DNA of 7,043 nucleotides from NCBI GenBank assembly GCA_964644705.1, contig CAZXYF010000166.1, forward strand, positions 1 to 7,043. Reading direction: 5' to 3'. The stretch's first letter is position 1; every line of letters begins with the position of its first letter. This DNA comes from CAZXYF01 sp964644705. GTDB lineage: Bacteria > Planctomycetota > Brocadiia > SM23-32. Below the pieces are notes generated by a model. The model was not told where the DNA came from and made no database searches. It worked only from the letters and a program-made list of their open reading frames with translations. Both the position numbers and the translations under genes were made by a program. Below, piece after piece: positions 1-7,043 of the stretch.

Positions 1-942
1 CTCCGCCGCCGGGCCACCAGGCGGGATTACCGGGCCGCAGCGATTACTCTCAGCGCGCAGGTGGCGGAAACCTGGTACTCGTTGGTTGAGCAGCGTGGAC
101 AGCGGGAGCTGTTGGAACGGCAGATCGATACGAATGAACGTTATTTGAAACTGATAGAAATGCGTTTTGAAAAGGGCGAGGTGCCCGCGACCGACGTGCT
201 GCAACAGAGGAAACTGGTGGAATCCACCCGCACGGAACGGACGCGGGTGGTGGCGCGGATCAAGAACCTCCGCCACCGGCTCGCCGTGCTTCTGGGTCTC
301 GTCCCGGGACGCGCTGAACTCCCCGGCGGGGACGATCTTCCGGGCATCCCTCCACTTCCTGCGACCGGGGTGCCGGCGAAATGGATCAGGAAGCGACCGG
401 ACATTCGCAGTGCTTATCTGCGGCTCCGGGCAAAAAACGAGGATGTCGCGGTGGCGATCGCGGAGCGGTATCCACAGCTCGATTTGAAAGCCAGCCTCAG
501 CTCGGCGGCGGCCGAACCGGCATTGCTTTTTGAGGAATGGATCGCCGATGTGGCCGCCACCATGGCGGTTCCTCTCGTTGATGGCGACCGTCTGGATGCC
601 CGGGTGGATCGTCGCCGGGCGGCTGTCTCCGAGAGCCTGAACAAGTACGGGAAGACTGTGCTTGATGCCGTGCGGGAGGTTGAAGATGCGTTGAACGAGG
701 AAAAACAGCAGCAGGAAACAATCCAGAGCATCAGGCGTCAGCTCCGTCTGTCCCGGCAGGCCATGAATCAGTTGTTGCGGGAGTATCGGAATGGAACTCA
801 GGGATTCCTCCGGGTGCTGGATGAGCTTAAAACGTTGCAAAGCCTCCAGCGTCGCCTGATCGAGGCCCGGAAGAACCTGCTTATCGACCGTATAAATCTT
901 TACCGCGCGCTGGGCACCGGATTTGAAACCAGGGAGCTTTAA
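1..942 (+). CDS. RND efflux outer-membrane channel, NodT/TolC family, 5'-truncated by the window edge
   Basis: This is the outer-membrane exit duct of a tripartite RND pump; such proteins form trimeric beta-barrels with a long periplasmic helical tunnel. The reading frame is already open at base 1 (it translates LRRRATRRDYRAAAITLSAQ before the GTG at 61), so that GTG is an internal valine and the true start is upstream. 313 residues are present, against roughly 450-500 for the family, so the signal peptide and part of the first repeat are missing. NodT-family marks, numbered from base 1, are the KRPDIR motif that opens the second repeat (131-136), PLVDGDR at the second beta-strand region (191-197), REVEDAL (225-231), and the end LYRALGTGF (300-308), matching the usual LY+ALGGGW. 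The sequence between is long amphipathic helix. It ends in TAA 86 bp before the adaptor gene, so the two are probably co-transcribed. The lipoprotein cysteine common in NodT proteins cannot be checked here. Family assignment is firm; substrate is unknown. Confidence 0.93.
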   Translation, partial: LRRRATRRDYRAAAITLSAQVAETWYSLVEQRGQRELLERQIDTNERYLKLIEMRFEKGEVPATDVLQQRKLVESTRTERTRVVARIKNLRHRLAVLLGLVPGRAELPGGDDLPGIPPLPATGVPAKWIRKRPDIRSAYLRLRAKNEDVAVAIAERYPQLDLKASLSSAAAEPALLFEEWIADVAATMAVPLVDGDRLDARVDRRRAAVSESLNKYGKTVLDAVREVEDALNEEKQQQETIQSIRRQLRLSRQAMNQLLREYRNGTQGFLRVLDELKTLQSLQRRLIEARKNLLIDRINLYRALGTGFETREL

Positions 943-980
943 CTGACGGCTGTGTTGCTGATGAGCGTGAACAGTATGTG

Positions 981-1000
981 GGGCAGGCGAGAACCTGCTC
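981..1000 (+). other. Small intercistronic hairpin between channel and adaptor genes
   Basis: Bases 981-987 can pair with 994-1000 in a 7-bp stem (one G-U pair) around a 6-base loop. No T-run follows, so it does not look like an intrinsic terminator. It may act as a processing or mRNA-stability element, or may be chance. A competing 4-bp pairing (CGAG at 988-991 with CTCG at 998-1001) overlaps it. Confidence 0.25.
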
Positions 1001-1014
1001 GAAGACTTTAGAAC

Positions 1015-1020
1015 AAAGAG
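1015..1020 (+). promoter_or_regulatory. Ribosome binding site that decides the adaptor start
   Basis: AAAGAG lies 8 bases before the ATG at 1029. It supports that ATG over the upstream in-frame GTG at 978, which has no purine-rich site at a suitable distance and would put 17 polar residues in front of the membrane anchor. Confidence 0.5.
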
Positions 1021-1028
1021 AATATATC

Positions 1029-2489
1029 ATGAAACGTGCAAAAATTATTGCGGGTATATTGGTGATAGCGGCGGCCGCCGCCGTTTCCTACTACTGGCTG
1101 ACCAATCGTCCACGTGCGGAACGCCGGGCCGTGGAGAAGAAAGCGCGATTGGTTGAGGTCAGATCCGTGGAATCAAAAGATCATACCGTTACCGTTCACG
1201 CGATGGGTACGGTGGTGCCCCGGGAGGCGGTGGACGTGGTGGCGCGGGTCAGCGGCAATCTCACGGAGGTGAGCGATGACCTTATCCCGGGAGGTTTCGT
1301 GGATCACGGCGAAGTCCTCGCCCGGGTGGATCAGTCGGATTACAAACTGGATGTTGCAAGGGCACGGGAACGTCTCAAACAGGCCGAACGGACCTGCGAG
1401 GAACGCAAACAGGACATTGAGCGTAGCAAGAGCAAGGTGGCGCAGGCGCGAACGGAGCTGGTGCTGGAACGGGCGAAACAGGCCGTGGCACGGCATGAAT
1501 ACGAAATGTTGAGCCAGGCGCCGGCGAAAACAGAAGGAGGCGGCGTATCCGCGGGAACGGAGTCAACCATTATGGCCGGCAGCAATCCCGTGGGGATGTA
1601 TGGTTCTCTGCGCCAGTCCATCAGCGAGGACGAGAAGAAACTGATTCTGCGGGAACCGCAGCTCAAGGCGAGTCAGGCCACGCTCAAATCAGCCATAGCG
1701 GGCCGGGAAAAATCGAAGGCGGCGTACAACCGTGCGCTGGCGGCGCGTGATGAGGCAAAAGTGGCGTTGGAACGGGCGGAGCTGAAATTTGATTGGACGA
1801 CCATCGAGGCCCCTTTTGATGCCGTGGTGAAAACCAAACACGTGGGCGTGGGATCAAACGTTTCGCGCGGGCAGCCCGTTGCAAGCCTGGTCAACACGGA
1901 CACCTATTGGGTTGAACTTTCGGTCCCGGTTGCTCAACTGCGCTGGATTCAAGTTCCCGACGATCAGACGGATGGCGCGCCGGTGCGTATCTATCAGCCC
2001 GCGGCCTGGGGAGAATCCCGCTACCGGCGGGGCCGTGTGCTTCGGGTGGAACCGGCCGTGGAGAAGGAAGGGCGGATGGCCCGGGTGGTGGTTGCGGTGA
2101 AGGACCCGCTCTCTCGGCGCCCGTCGGATGGGGATAAACCCCGTTTGTTGCTTAACTCCTACGTTGAAGCGCAGATCCGCGGTCGCACGTTATCGAATGC
2201 CATACAAATCCCACGATCCGTCCTTCGCAACGGTTCCGAGGTATGGATAATGTCCCCGGACGATACGCTCAACATCCAGGACGTGACCATTGCCGTTCGC
2301 GCTCCGGACGCAGTGTATGTCACCGGTGGTCTGGAGGAGGGGGACCGGATTGTGTCGAGCGATATCCCGTCGGCCGTGGCCGGGATGGCGCTGCGCACGG
2401 ATCAGCCCGATGCGGGAGCGGATTCCACCAGCCAGCCCGCAGACAAAACGACCACCCAACCGGACGCTGGAAGCGGTGAGTCGGGTTAA
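1029..2489 (+). CDS. RND efflux periplasmic adaptor (membrane fusion protein, HlyD/AcrA-type)
   Basis: This adaptor links the inner-membrane pump to the outer-membrane channel. From ATG 1029 it has 486 residues, longer than the ~370-400 of AcrA-like proteins. Residues 1-4 are basic and 5-24 hydrophobic with an Ala run, giving an uncleaved anchor or signal peptide; I see no lipobox cysteine. Next come the first half of the lipoyl/barrel-sandwich domain (about 50-105, with VVARVSG and the G-x-V-x-x-G-x-x-L-A-R-V-D pattern), a Glu/Lys/Arg/Ala-rich coiled-coil arm (about 109-163), a Gly/Ser/Thr-rich stretch (about 164-198), the return arm (about 199-255, with LREPQL at 207-212), the second lipoyl half (TIEAPFDA at 258-265, then VGVGSNVSRGQPVASL), a beta-barrel domain, and a membrane-proximal domain near IQIPRSVLRNGSEVWI. 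The last ~30 residues are polar and disordered-looking, with QPDAG at 459-463 and 477-481. The gene sits between its partner genes in the same orientation. Family is certain; cargo is not predictable. Confidence 0.95.
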   Translation: MKRAKIIAGILVIAAAAAVSYYWLTNRPRAERRAVEKKARLVEVRSVESKDHTVTVHAMGTVVPREAVDVVARVSGNLTEVSDDLIPGGFVDHGEVLARVDQSDYKLDVARARERLKQAERTCEERKQDIERSKSKVAQARTELVLERAKQAVARHEYEMLSQAPAKTEGGGVSAGTESTIMAGSNPVGMYGSLRQSISEDEKKLILREPQLKASQATLKSAIAGREKSKAAYNRALAARDEAKVALERAELKFDWTTIEAPFDAVVKTKHVGVGSNVSRGQPVASLVNTDTYWVELSVPVAQLRWIQVPDDQTDGAPVRIYQPAAWGESRYRRGRVLRVEPAVEKEGRMARVVVAVKDPLSRRPSDGDKPRLLLNSYVEAQIRGRTLSNAIQIPRSVLRNGSEVWIMSPDDTLNIQDVTIAVRAPDAVYVTGGLEEGDRIVSSDIPSAVAGMALRTDQPDAGADSTSQPADKTTTQPDAGSGESG

Positions 2490-2581
2490 CGCTTGAGGTT
2501 TGTGAAATATGCGGGCGGATAGAGTAATGGCAGGACGAGTGGCGAACCAGTACAGATGTCAATTCATCGAAATGTGATCAA

Positions 2582-2592
2582 TCGGTAACCGA
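2582..2592 (+). promoter_or_regulatory. Short inverted repeat at the pump gene start
   Basis: TCGGT-A-ACCGA is an 11-bp inverted repeat with a single central base, ending 3 bases before the ATG at 2596. It occupies the place where a Shine-Dalgarno would be expected, and none is visible there. It might be a protein or translation control site, but a 5-bp arm is short enough to arise by chance. Confidence 0.2.
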
Positions 2593-2595
2593 AAC

Positions 2596-5500
2596 ATGGC
2601 ACAGAACGACACAGACGAACAGTTCAGCGGTCCCATCGCCTGGATGGCCGGGCATTCTGTGGCGGCCAACCTGCTGATGGTGTTCTTTCTCGTCGGAGGT
2701 TTTTTTGCCCTCTGGTCGATCCAGCAGGAAGTCTTTCCCGATTTCACGGTTGATGTCGTGAACGTCACGGTCCGGTACCCGGGCGCCAGTCCGGAGGAAG
2801 TGGAGGAGGGGGTTATTCTGCCCATTGAGGAGGCCGTGCGGGGGTTGGACGGTGTGGACGAAGTGCGTTCAACCGCGAGTGAAAACCGGGGGCATGTGCG
2901 GGTGGAGGCGGTAAGCGGAACCAATATCCAGCAGCTGACGAATGATGTGCAGAGCGAGATTGACTACATAACCACGTTCCCGGATGAGACGGAAGAGCCG
3001 GAAGTGGAAGCGGACTCGTTCCGGCGTGGTGTTCTGAATCTGATTCTGCACGGTAACGTTGACCGACAGACCCTCCATGGCCTGGCGGAGCGCGTGCGGG
3101 ACGAACTGCTGCAGAACGAGAATATCTCGCAGGTCGATATCGGGGGACTTCCGGAACTTGAGATCAGTGTGGAAGTGTCCCAGCAGATGCTCCGCCGTTA
3201 CGGGTTGACCCTCGGCGATATTGCCCGGCGAATCCGGCAGCGGGCGGTTGATTTGCCCGGAGGTGACATTGATGCGGTTAGCGGTGAGGTCCTGCTGCGG
3301 ATGACCGAGCGCCGTGACTACGGGCGTGAATTCGCTCGACTTCCCATTATCAATACCCCCGCCGGAGCCGAGGTGAGCGTGGCGGACATCGGCCGGGTTA
3401 CGGATGGATTTGAGGAAACCGACCGATACATGAGTTTTAACGGCGAGCCCGCCGTCGAACTGCAGGTGTACAGGGTGGGCGATCAGACCCCGATTGCGGT
3501 CCACAGCGCCGTGGAGGCTGAAATAGATGACCTGGAGACGAAACTGCCCCGGGGAATCCAAACCCATGTGTATCGGAACCGGGCCGATCATTACCGGCAG
3601 CGCGCGAATCTGATGCTGAAAAACGGGGCCATGGGGCTGGTTTTCGTGATGATTCTTCTGGGACTGTTTCTGGAGGCCCGCCTCGCATTCTGGGTAATGA
3701 TGGGGATCCCCATCTCCTTCCTGGGATCTTTTTTCATCCTCCCCATCATGGGGATCAGCCTCAATATGCTTTCGATGTTCGCCTTCATCATTGCCCTGGG
3801 AATTGTGGTGGACGATGCCATTGTGGTGGGAGAAAACGTTTACAGCTATCATCAGCAGGGCCTTCCGTTTATGGAGGCGGCGACCCGGGGGGCGCGGGAG
3901 GTTGCCCTTCCGGTGACGTTCAGTATTTTGACCAATATAGCGGCGTTTCTGCCGATTTATTTCATACCTGGTGTGACCGGAAAGATTTTCGGCGTTATCC
4001 CGGTGGTGGTGATCAGTGCGTTCGTCATCTCGCTTGTGGAATGTCTGTTCATCCTCCCCGCCCATCTCGGCCATCACAGAGAACGGCTGCACACCAGGGC
4101 GTTTGAGTGGCTGCATCGTCAGCAGCAGAAATTCAGCGATGCATTCATCCGCTGGGTGCATGACCGATACGGCCCATTTCTGGAGTATATGCTCCGGCAC
4201 CGGTATATTGGTTTCACGACGGCCTTTTGCGTGTTGGTGCTGGTGCTGGCATACGCCGGTAGCGGCCGCATGGGCATGAGTCTCTTCCCCCGGACGGAAG
4301 CCGATTACGCGCGGGCGGACGTTGTTTTCCCCTACGGCACCCCTGTGGCCAGAACGCGTTCAGCCACCGATAAGCTGGCGGATGCTGCTCGAGAGGTGAT
4401 CAGCGAAAGCGGTTACGACCAGCTGATGGAGGGCATCCAGGTGGATATCGGACGGGGCGGAGGCCATGCGGGACGGGTCTCGGTTCTGCTGGCGGGGCCG
4501 GATGTGCGGGAGCGCACCCTCACCACCGGGGAGTTCACCAGGCGATGGCGCCGGAATGCCGGTAACGTGCTCGGTGCGGAAAGCGTGAAATATCAGTCGG
4601 CCGGGGGTGGTCCGGGGCATCGTTCGGCGATCAATGTGGAGCTTCGTCATCCGGATATCGAGGTGCTGAAAAAGGCGAGCAAAAAACTGGCCAATCATCT
4701 GGAGGAATATCCAATCGTTACCGATGTCAATGATGGATTTCAGCCGGGGAAGCCGCAGTTTGACATCACCATGAAGTCCGGGGGGAAAGCCCTGAAATTG
4801 ACCGCTGAAAGTGTGGGCAGACAGCTGCGTAACGCGTTTTACGGAGCGGAGGCGATCAGTCAGCTGCGCGGACGCAATGAGGTGGACGTGCGGGTAAAAC
4901 TGCCGGCGGCCCAGCGAAATTCCGAGTATTATCTGGAAAACTTCATGGTTCGGACACCGATGAACACCTTCGTGCCGCTTTCAGACGTGGCGAACGCGGA
5001 CCTGGGAAGGTCTTACGTCACAATTGACCGCCGGAGTGGGCGACGTATCGTGCAGGTGACGGCCGATGCCATGCCGCGGAATCGGGCGGGAGAGGTGCTG
5101 GAGGACGTGGAGGAGAATTTCCTCCCGGCTCTGCAGGAAACATATCCCGGACTCGGCTACGGATTCGAGGGCGTGCGAGCGGATATTGCCGACAGCATGC
5201 AGAGTTTGCGGCTGACCTTCCTCCTGGCGCTGCTGGGCATTTATGCCCTGCTGGCGATCCCGTTCCGCAGCTACGCACAACCGCTGATCGTCATGCTCAG
5301 TATTCCCTTTGGCATCGTTGGGGCGGTGATTGGGCATTTGATCATGGGATACAGCATGAGCGTTATCAGCATGTTTGGGGTTGTGGCCCTGGCGGGCGTG
5401 GTGGTCAACGACTCCCTGATCCTCGTTACGTTTGCTAACCGCGCCCGGGAAAACGAGGGACTGGACGCCCACGACGCCATATATGAGGCGGCAATTCAAC

Positions 5501-5714
5501 GTTTCCGGCCCGTGGTGTTGACCAGCCTCACGACCTTCGGCGGCCTGGCACCGCTCATTTTTGAGACTTCACGGCAGGCCCGCATGATGATTCCCATGGC
5601 CATCTCTCTCGGATTCGGTATTCTTTTCGCCCTGGTGATCACTCTGGTCATCGTGCCGGCACTGTATATGACGGTGGTCGATGCGGGAAAGTTGCTTGTA
5701 TCGCATGAGGAAGA
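2596..5714 (+). CDS. RND efflux permease (HAE-1/AcrB-type superfamily), C-terminus lost in assembly gap
   Basis: This is the proton-driven inner-membrane pump of the system. The start is fixed: ATG 2596 is the first in-frame start after a TGA at 2575. 1039 residues precede the gap; related pumps usually have about 1020-1060, so probably only a short cytoplasmic tail is missing. TM1 is about 22-41, followed by the VFPDF and YPGASPEEVE (61-70) signatures of the porter domain. TM2-TM6 span about 340-490, with the proton-relay pair D406-D407 in GIVVDDAIVVGENV (TM4) and LPAHL after TM6. TM7 is about 537-555, a second large periplasmic domain is about 560-865, and TM8-TM12 run from about 872 to 1030. 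In TM10 the usual lysine (AcrB K940) appears as asparagine: VVVNDSLILV, N938-D939. The repeat symmetry and both periplasmic domains are intact with no frameshift. It is the last gene of the channel-adaptor-pump operon, 106 bp after the adaptor. Substrate is unknown; the Asp pair and overall form argue for the hydrophobe/amphiphile class rather than the heavy-metal (CusA) class. Confidence 0.96.
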
Positions 5715-5814
5715 NNNNNNNNNNNNNNNNNNNNNNNNNNNNNNNNNNNNNNNNNNNNNNNNNNNNNNNNNNNNNNNNNNNNNNNNNNNNNNNNNNNNNN
5801 NNNNNNNNNNNNNN
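5715..5814. other. Assembly gap (100 N)
   Basis: A run of exactly 100 N is the common placeholder for a scaffold gap of unknown length. It removes the stop codon of the pump gene and whatever lay between it and the next gene. The frame happens to stay open through the N run to a TAA at 5857-5859, but the 14 residues encoded after the gap should not be treated as the pump C-terminus. Confidence 0.97.
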
Positions 5815-5827
5815 CATCCCGGCCGTT

Positions 5828-5857
5828 TTGCCTTTCGCCCCCCGTTAGATTTACAAT
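5828..5857 (+). promoter_or_regulatory. Candidate sigma70-type promoter before the aminotransferase gene
   Basis: TTGCCT (5828-5833) and TACAAT (5852-5857) match the -35 and -10 consensus at 4/6 and 5/6 positions with an 18-base spacer. Transcription would begin near 5864, leaving a leader of about 80 bases before ATG 5944. Such matches are common by chance, and a longer transcript from across the gap is equally possible. Confidence 0.35.
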
Positions 5858-5884
5858 AATGACTTCATGTGAGGTGATGACGGC

Positions 5885-5920
5885 AGGACGCTTCGGTTCC
5901 TACGCGGAATTTGCTCCGCG
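5885..5920 (+). promoter_or_regulatory. Two adjacent small hairpins in the aminotransferase leader
   Basis: Hairpin A: AGGA (5885-5888) pairs with TCCT (5898-5901), closed by a cUUCGg tetraloop (5891-5896) with one bulged C at 5889 and a G-U pair. Hairpin B: CGCGGA (5903-5908) pairs perfectly with TCCGCG (5915-5920) around a 6-base loop. An alternative pairing of TTGC (5911-5914) with GCAA (5921-5924) would compete with B. No T-run follows, so they are not a terminator. They lie between the candidate promoter and the ribosome binding site and could affect message stability or elongation; function is unproven. Confidence 0.3.
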
Positions 5921-5933
5921 GCAACTTCAAGAT

Positions 5934-5939
5934 GGAAAG
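5934..5939 (+). promoter_or_regulatory. Ribosome binding site that decides the aminotransferase start
   Basis: GGAAAG lies 4 bases before ATG 5944, slightly close but usable. The alternative starts TTG 5911 and ATG 5932 lack a good site, and the family typically begins right at the (D)IPFIDLK motif, as the protein from 5944 does. Confidence 0.5.
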
Positions 5940-5943
5940 ACAC

Positions 5944-7041
5944 ATGGATATTCCCTTTATCGATCTGCAGAAACAGTATCGTGAGCATCAGGAGGCCATC
6001 GACACCCAGATTCGCGAAGTGCTCGATTCCTCGCGCTACATCATGGGGGACAAAGTCGAGAAAATTGAGAATGATCTGGCCGATTTTTCGGGTGTGAATT
6101 ACGGCGTGGGCGTGGCCAGCGGCACCGACGCCCTTCAGCTGGCTCTGATGGCTCACGACGTGGGTCCGGGTGACGAGGTGGTCACCACTCCTTTCACTTT
6201 CATCGCTACCGCCGAGGTGATTTCGCTGCTGCGTGCCACACCCGTCTTCGTGGATATCGAAGAGGATACGTGGAATATCGATCCGACGGCCGTGGAGGGG
6301 GCAATCACCGACGACACAGCGGCGGTGATTGCGGTCGATCTTTTCGGACAGTGCGCGGATTACACCCGGCTTGAGAGTATCTGCGAGGAACACGATGTGC
6401 CGCTGATCGAAGACGCGGCGCAGTCATTTGGAGCGACCCAGAACGGCGCGCGCGCCTGTTCATTTGGCGATGTCGCCTGCACATCCTTTTATCCCGCCAA
6501 ACCGCTGGGATGTTACGGCGACGGCGGAATGGTGTTCACCGATGATGAGCAGTTGGCTGAATGCATCCGTTCGCTGCGGGTGCATGGAGGCGGCAGCAAC
6601 AAATACGATAATGTGCGCGTTGGCGTGAACGCGCGGCTGGATGCCATCCAGGCCGGTGTGCTTCTGGGCAAGTTCCCGGCGTTCCCGGATGAGATTGCCG
6701 CCCGCCAGAAGGTGGCGGAGCGATATACCTCGGAGCTGGAAGGTGCGGTGGACCGGTTGCCGGAAATACGTCCGGGCAACACTTCGGTCTGGGCGCAGTA
6801 CTGCATCGAGGTTCCCGACCGGGAATCCCTCCGCGACCGGCTGGATGAGGCAGATATCCCCACGTGCGTGTTCTACCCGTGTCCCCTCCATCTGCAGGAC
6901 GCCTTCAGTCACCTCGGCTATGAAGAGGGTGATTTGCCGGTGTCCGAGGCCGCCAGCAAACGAATAATGTCCCTGCCCATGCACCCGTATATGGATGAGG
7001 AAACGCAGCAGTATATCATCAGAACCTTTTTGGCCAGTTGA
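5944..7041 (+). CDS. WbpE-like nucleotide-sugar aminotransferase (DegT/DnrJ/EryC1/StrS family, PLP-dependent)
   Basis: A 365-residue cytoplasmic enzyme of normal length for the family, complete with TGA at 7039-7041. Such enzymes move an amino group from glutamate to a keto-sugar nucleotide, for O-antigen, capsule or other surface glycans. It begins MDIPFIDLQKQY, a typical family start. Visible active-site parts are SGTDAL (59-64, cofactor phosphate), EDAAQSFGA (D157 to the pyridine ring, Q160), and CTSFYPAKPLGCYGDGG with K186 as the PLP Schiff-base lysine and S181 as a phosphate contact, followed by RVGVNARLDAIQA (225-237). Near the end is MSLPMHPYMD. The wording FGQCADY, SFYPAKPLGCYGDGG and MSLPMHPY closely matches, from memory, Pseudomonas aeruginosa WbpE, the UDP-2-acetamido-2-deoxy-3-oxo-glucuronate aminotransferase, more than dTDP-sugar enzymes such as FdtB. 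The exact substrate is therefore a likely but unproven inference; no wbpB or wbpD partner is in the window. No internal defect is seen. Alternative starts at 5932 and 5911 would add 4 or 11 residues. Confidence 0.93.
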   Translation: MDIPFIDLQKQYREHQEAIDTQIREVLDSSRYIMGDKVEKIENDLADFSGVNYGVGVASGTDALQLALMAHDVGPGDEVVTTPFTFIATAEVISLLRATPVFVDIEEDTWNIDPTAVEGAITDDTAAVIAVDLFGQCADYTRLESICEEHDVPLIEDAAQSFGATQNGARACSFGDVACTSFYPAKPLGCYGDGGMVFTDDEQLAECIRSLRVHGGGSNKYDNVRVGVNARLDAIQAGVLLGKFPAFPDEIAARQKVAERYTSELEGAVDRLPEIRPGNTSVWAQYCIEVPDRESLRDRLDEADIPTCVFYPCPLHLQDAFSHLGYEEGDLPVSEAASKRIMSLPMHPYMDEETQQYIIRTFLAS

Positions 7042-7043
7042 AC

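Noticed and set aside
978..1028. GTG at 978 as an upstream start for the adaptor
   Set aside because: It would place 17 polar residues before the basic-hydrophobic anchor and has no ribosome binding site; ATG 1029 has one.
2500..2528. Promoter-like pair TTGTGA / AGTAAT with 17-base spacing between adaptor and pump
   Set aside because: Each box matches only 4 of 6 consensus bases, which is expected by chance; the pump is more simply read from the operon promoter.
2529..2537. GGCAGGACG also found at 5882-5890, both in intergenic DNA
   Set aside because: A 9-bp identity with no matching flanks is plausible by chance in 7 kb of GC-rich DNA; no third full copy was seen.
2571..2583. CRP-like half site AATGTGATCA before the pump gene
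   Set aside because: Only one half of the TGTGA-N6-TCACA palindrome is present.
2869..4200. 443-codon open frame on the minus strand within the pump gene
   Set aside because: It is antisense to the well-conserved permease; its product is rich in His, Gln, Arg and Pro with no recognisable domain. This is the usual shadow of a GC-biased coding frame.
5859..5984. 41-codon open frame starting at ATG 5859, overlapping the aminotransferase start
   Set aside because: No ribosome binding site, no recognisable motif, and it runs out of frame into a conserved N-terminus.
5851..6393. 180-codon minus-strand open frame over the aminotransferase start
   Set aside because: It lies wholly opposite a conserved coding sequence and its leader, has no recognisable motif, and reads as a codon-bias shadow.
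1..7043. CRISPR array, tRNA or rRNA genes, insertion sequences, toxin-antitoxin or defence genes
   Set aside because: I saw no spaced direct repeats, cloverleaf segments, terminal inverted repeats, transposase or defence-gene motifs on either strand; the sequence is almost fully occupied by the four genes and the gap.

Overview
The window reads as chromosomal DNA of a Gram-negative (diderm) bacterium with moderately high GC. It needs an outer membrane, because it carries a complete set of RND efflux parts. The taxon cannot be fixed from sequence alone. The overall look (weak or absent Shine-Dalgarno at one major start, extended adaptor protein) would suit a PVC-type or other environmental lineage, but this is only a guess.

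Layout, all genes on the + strand. (1) 1-942: the 3' two thirds of a NodT-type outer-membrane efflux channel; its start lies outside the window. (2) 1029-2489: the periplasmic adaptor (membrane fusion protein), with an N-terminal membrane anchor and an enlarged hairpin tip. (3) 2596-5714: an HAE-1-type RND inner-membrane permease, complete except for its extreme C-terminus. (4) 5715-5814: exactly 100 N, an assembly gap. (5) 5815-5943: a short leader with a possible promoter and two small hairpins. (6) 5944-7041: a complete PLP-dependent sugar aminotransferase of the DegT/DnrJ/EryC1/StrS family, closest by motif to WbpE, which makes a 3-amino-uronic acid nucleotide sugar for surface polysaccharide.

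Genes 1-3 form a tripartite efflux operon in the order channel-adaptor-pump, with spacers of 86 and 106 bp. The pump would drive substrate export with the proton gradient, the adaptor would bridge the periplasm, and the channel would cross the outer membrane. No substrate can be read from the sequence and no regulator is in view. The aminotransferase belongs to a different process, nucleotide-sugar and polysaccharide biosynthesis. Because a gap of unknown true size separates it from the pump, its adjacency should not be taken as proof of linkage.

I see no clearly new biological system here. The points most worth checking are the false open frame running through the gap, the Asn-Asp pair in place of the usual lysine in transmembrane segment 10 of the pump, the Gly/Ser-rich insertion at the adaptor hairpin tip, and the paired hairpins in front of the aminotransferase.
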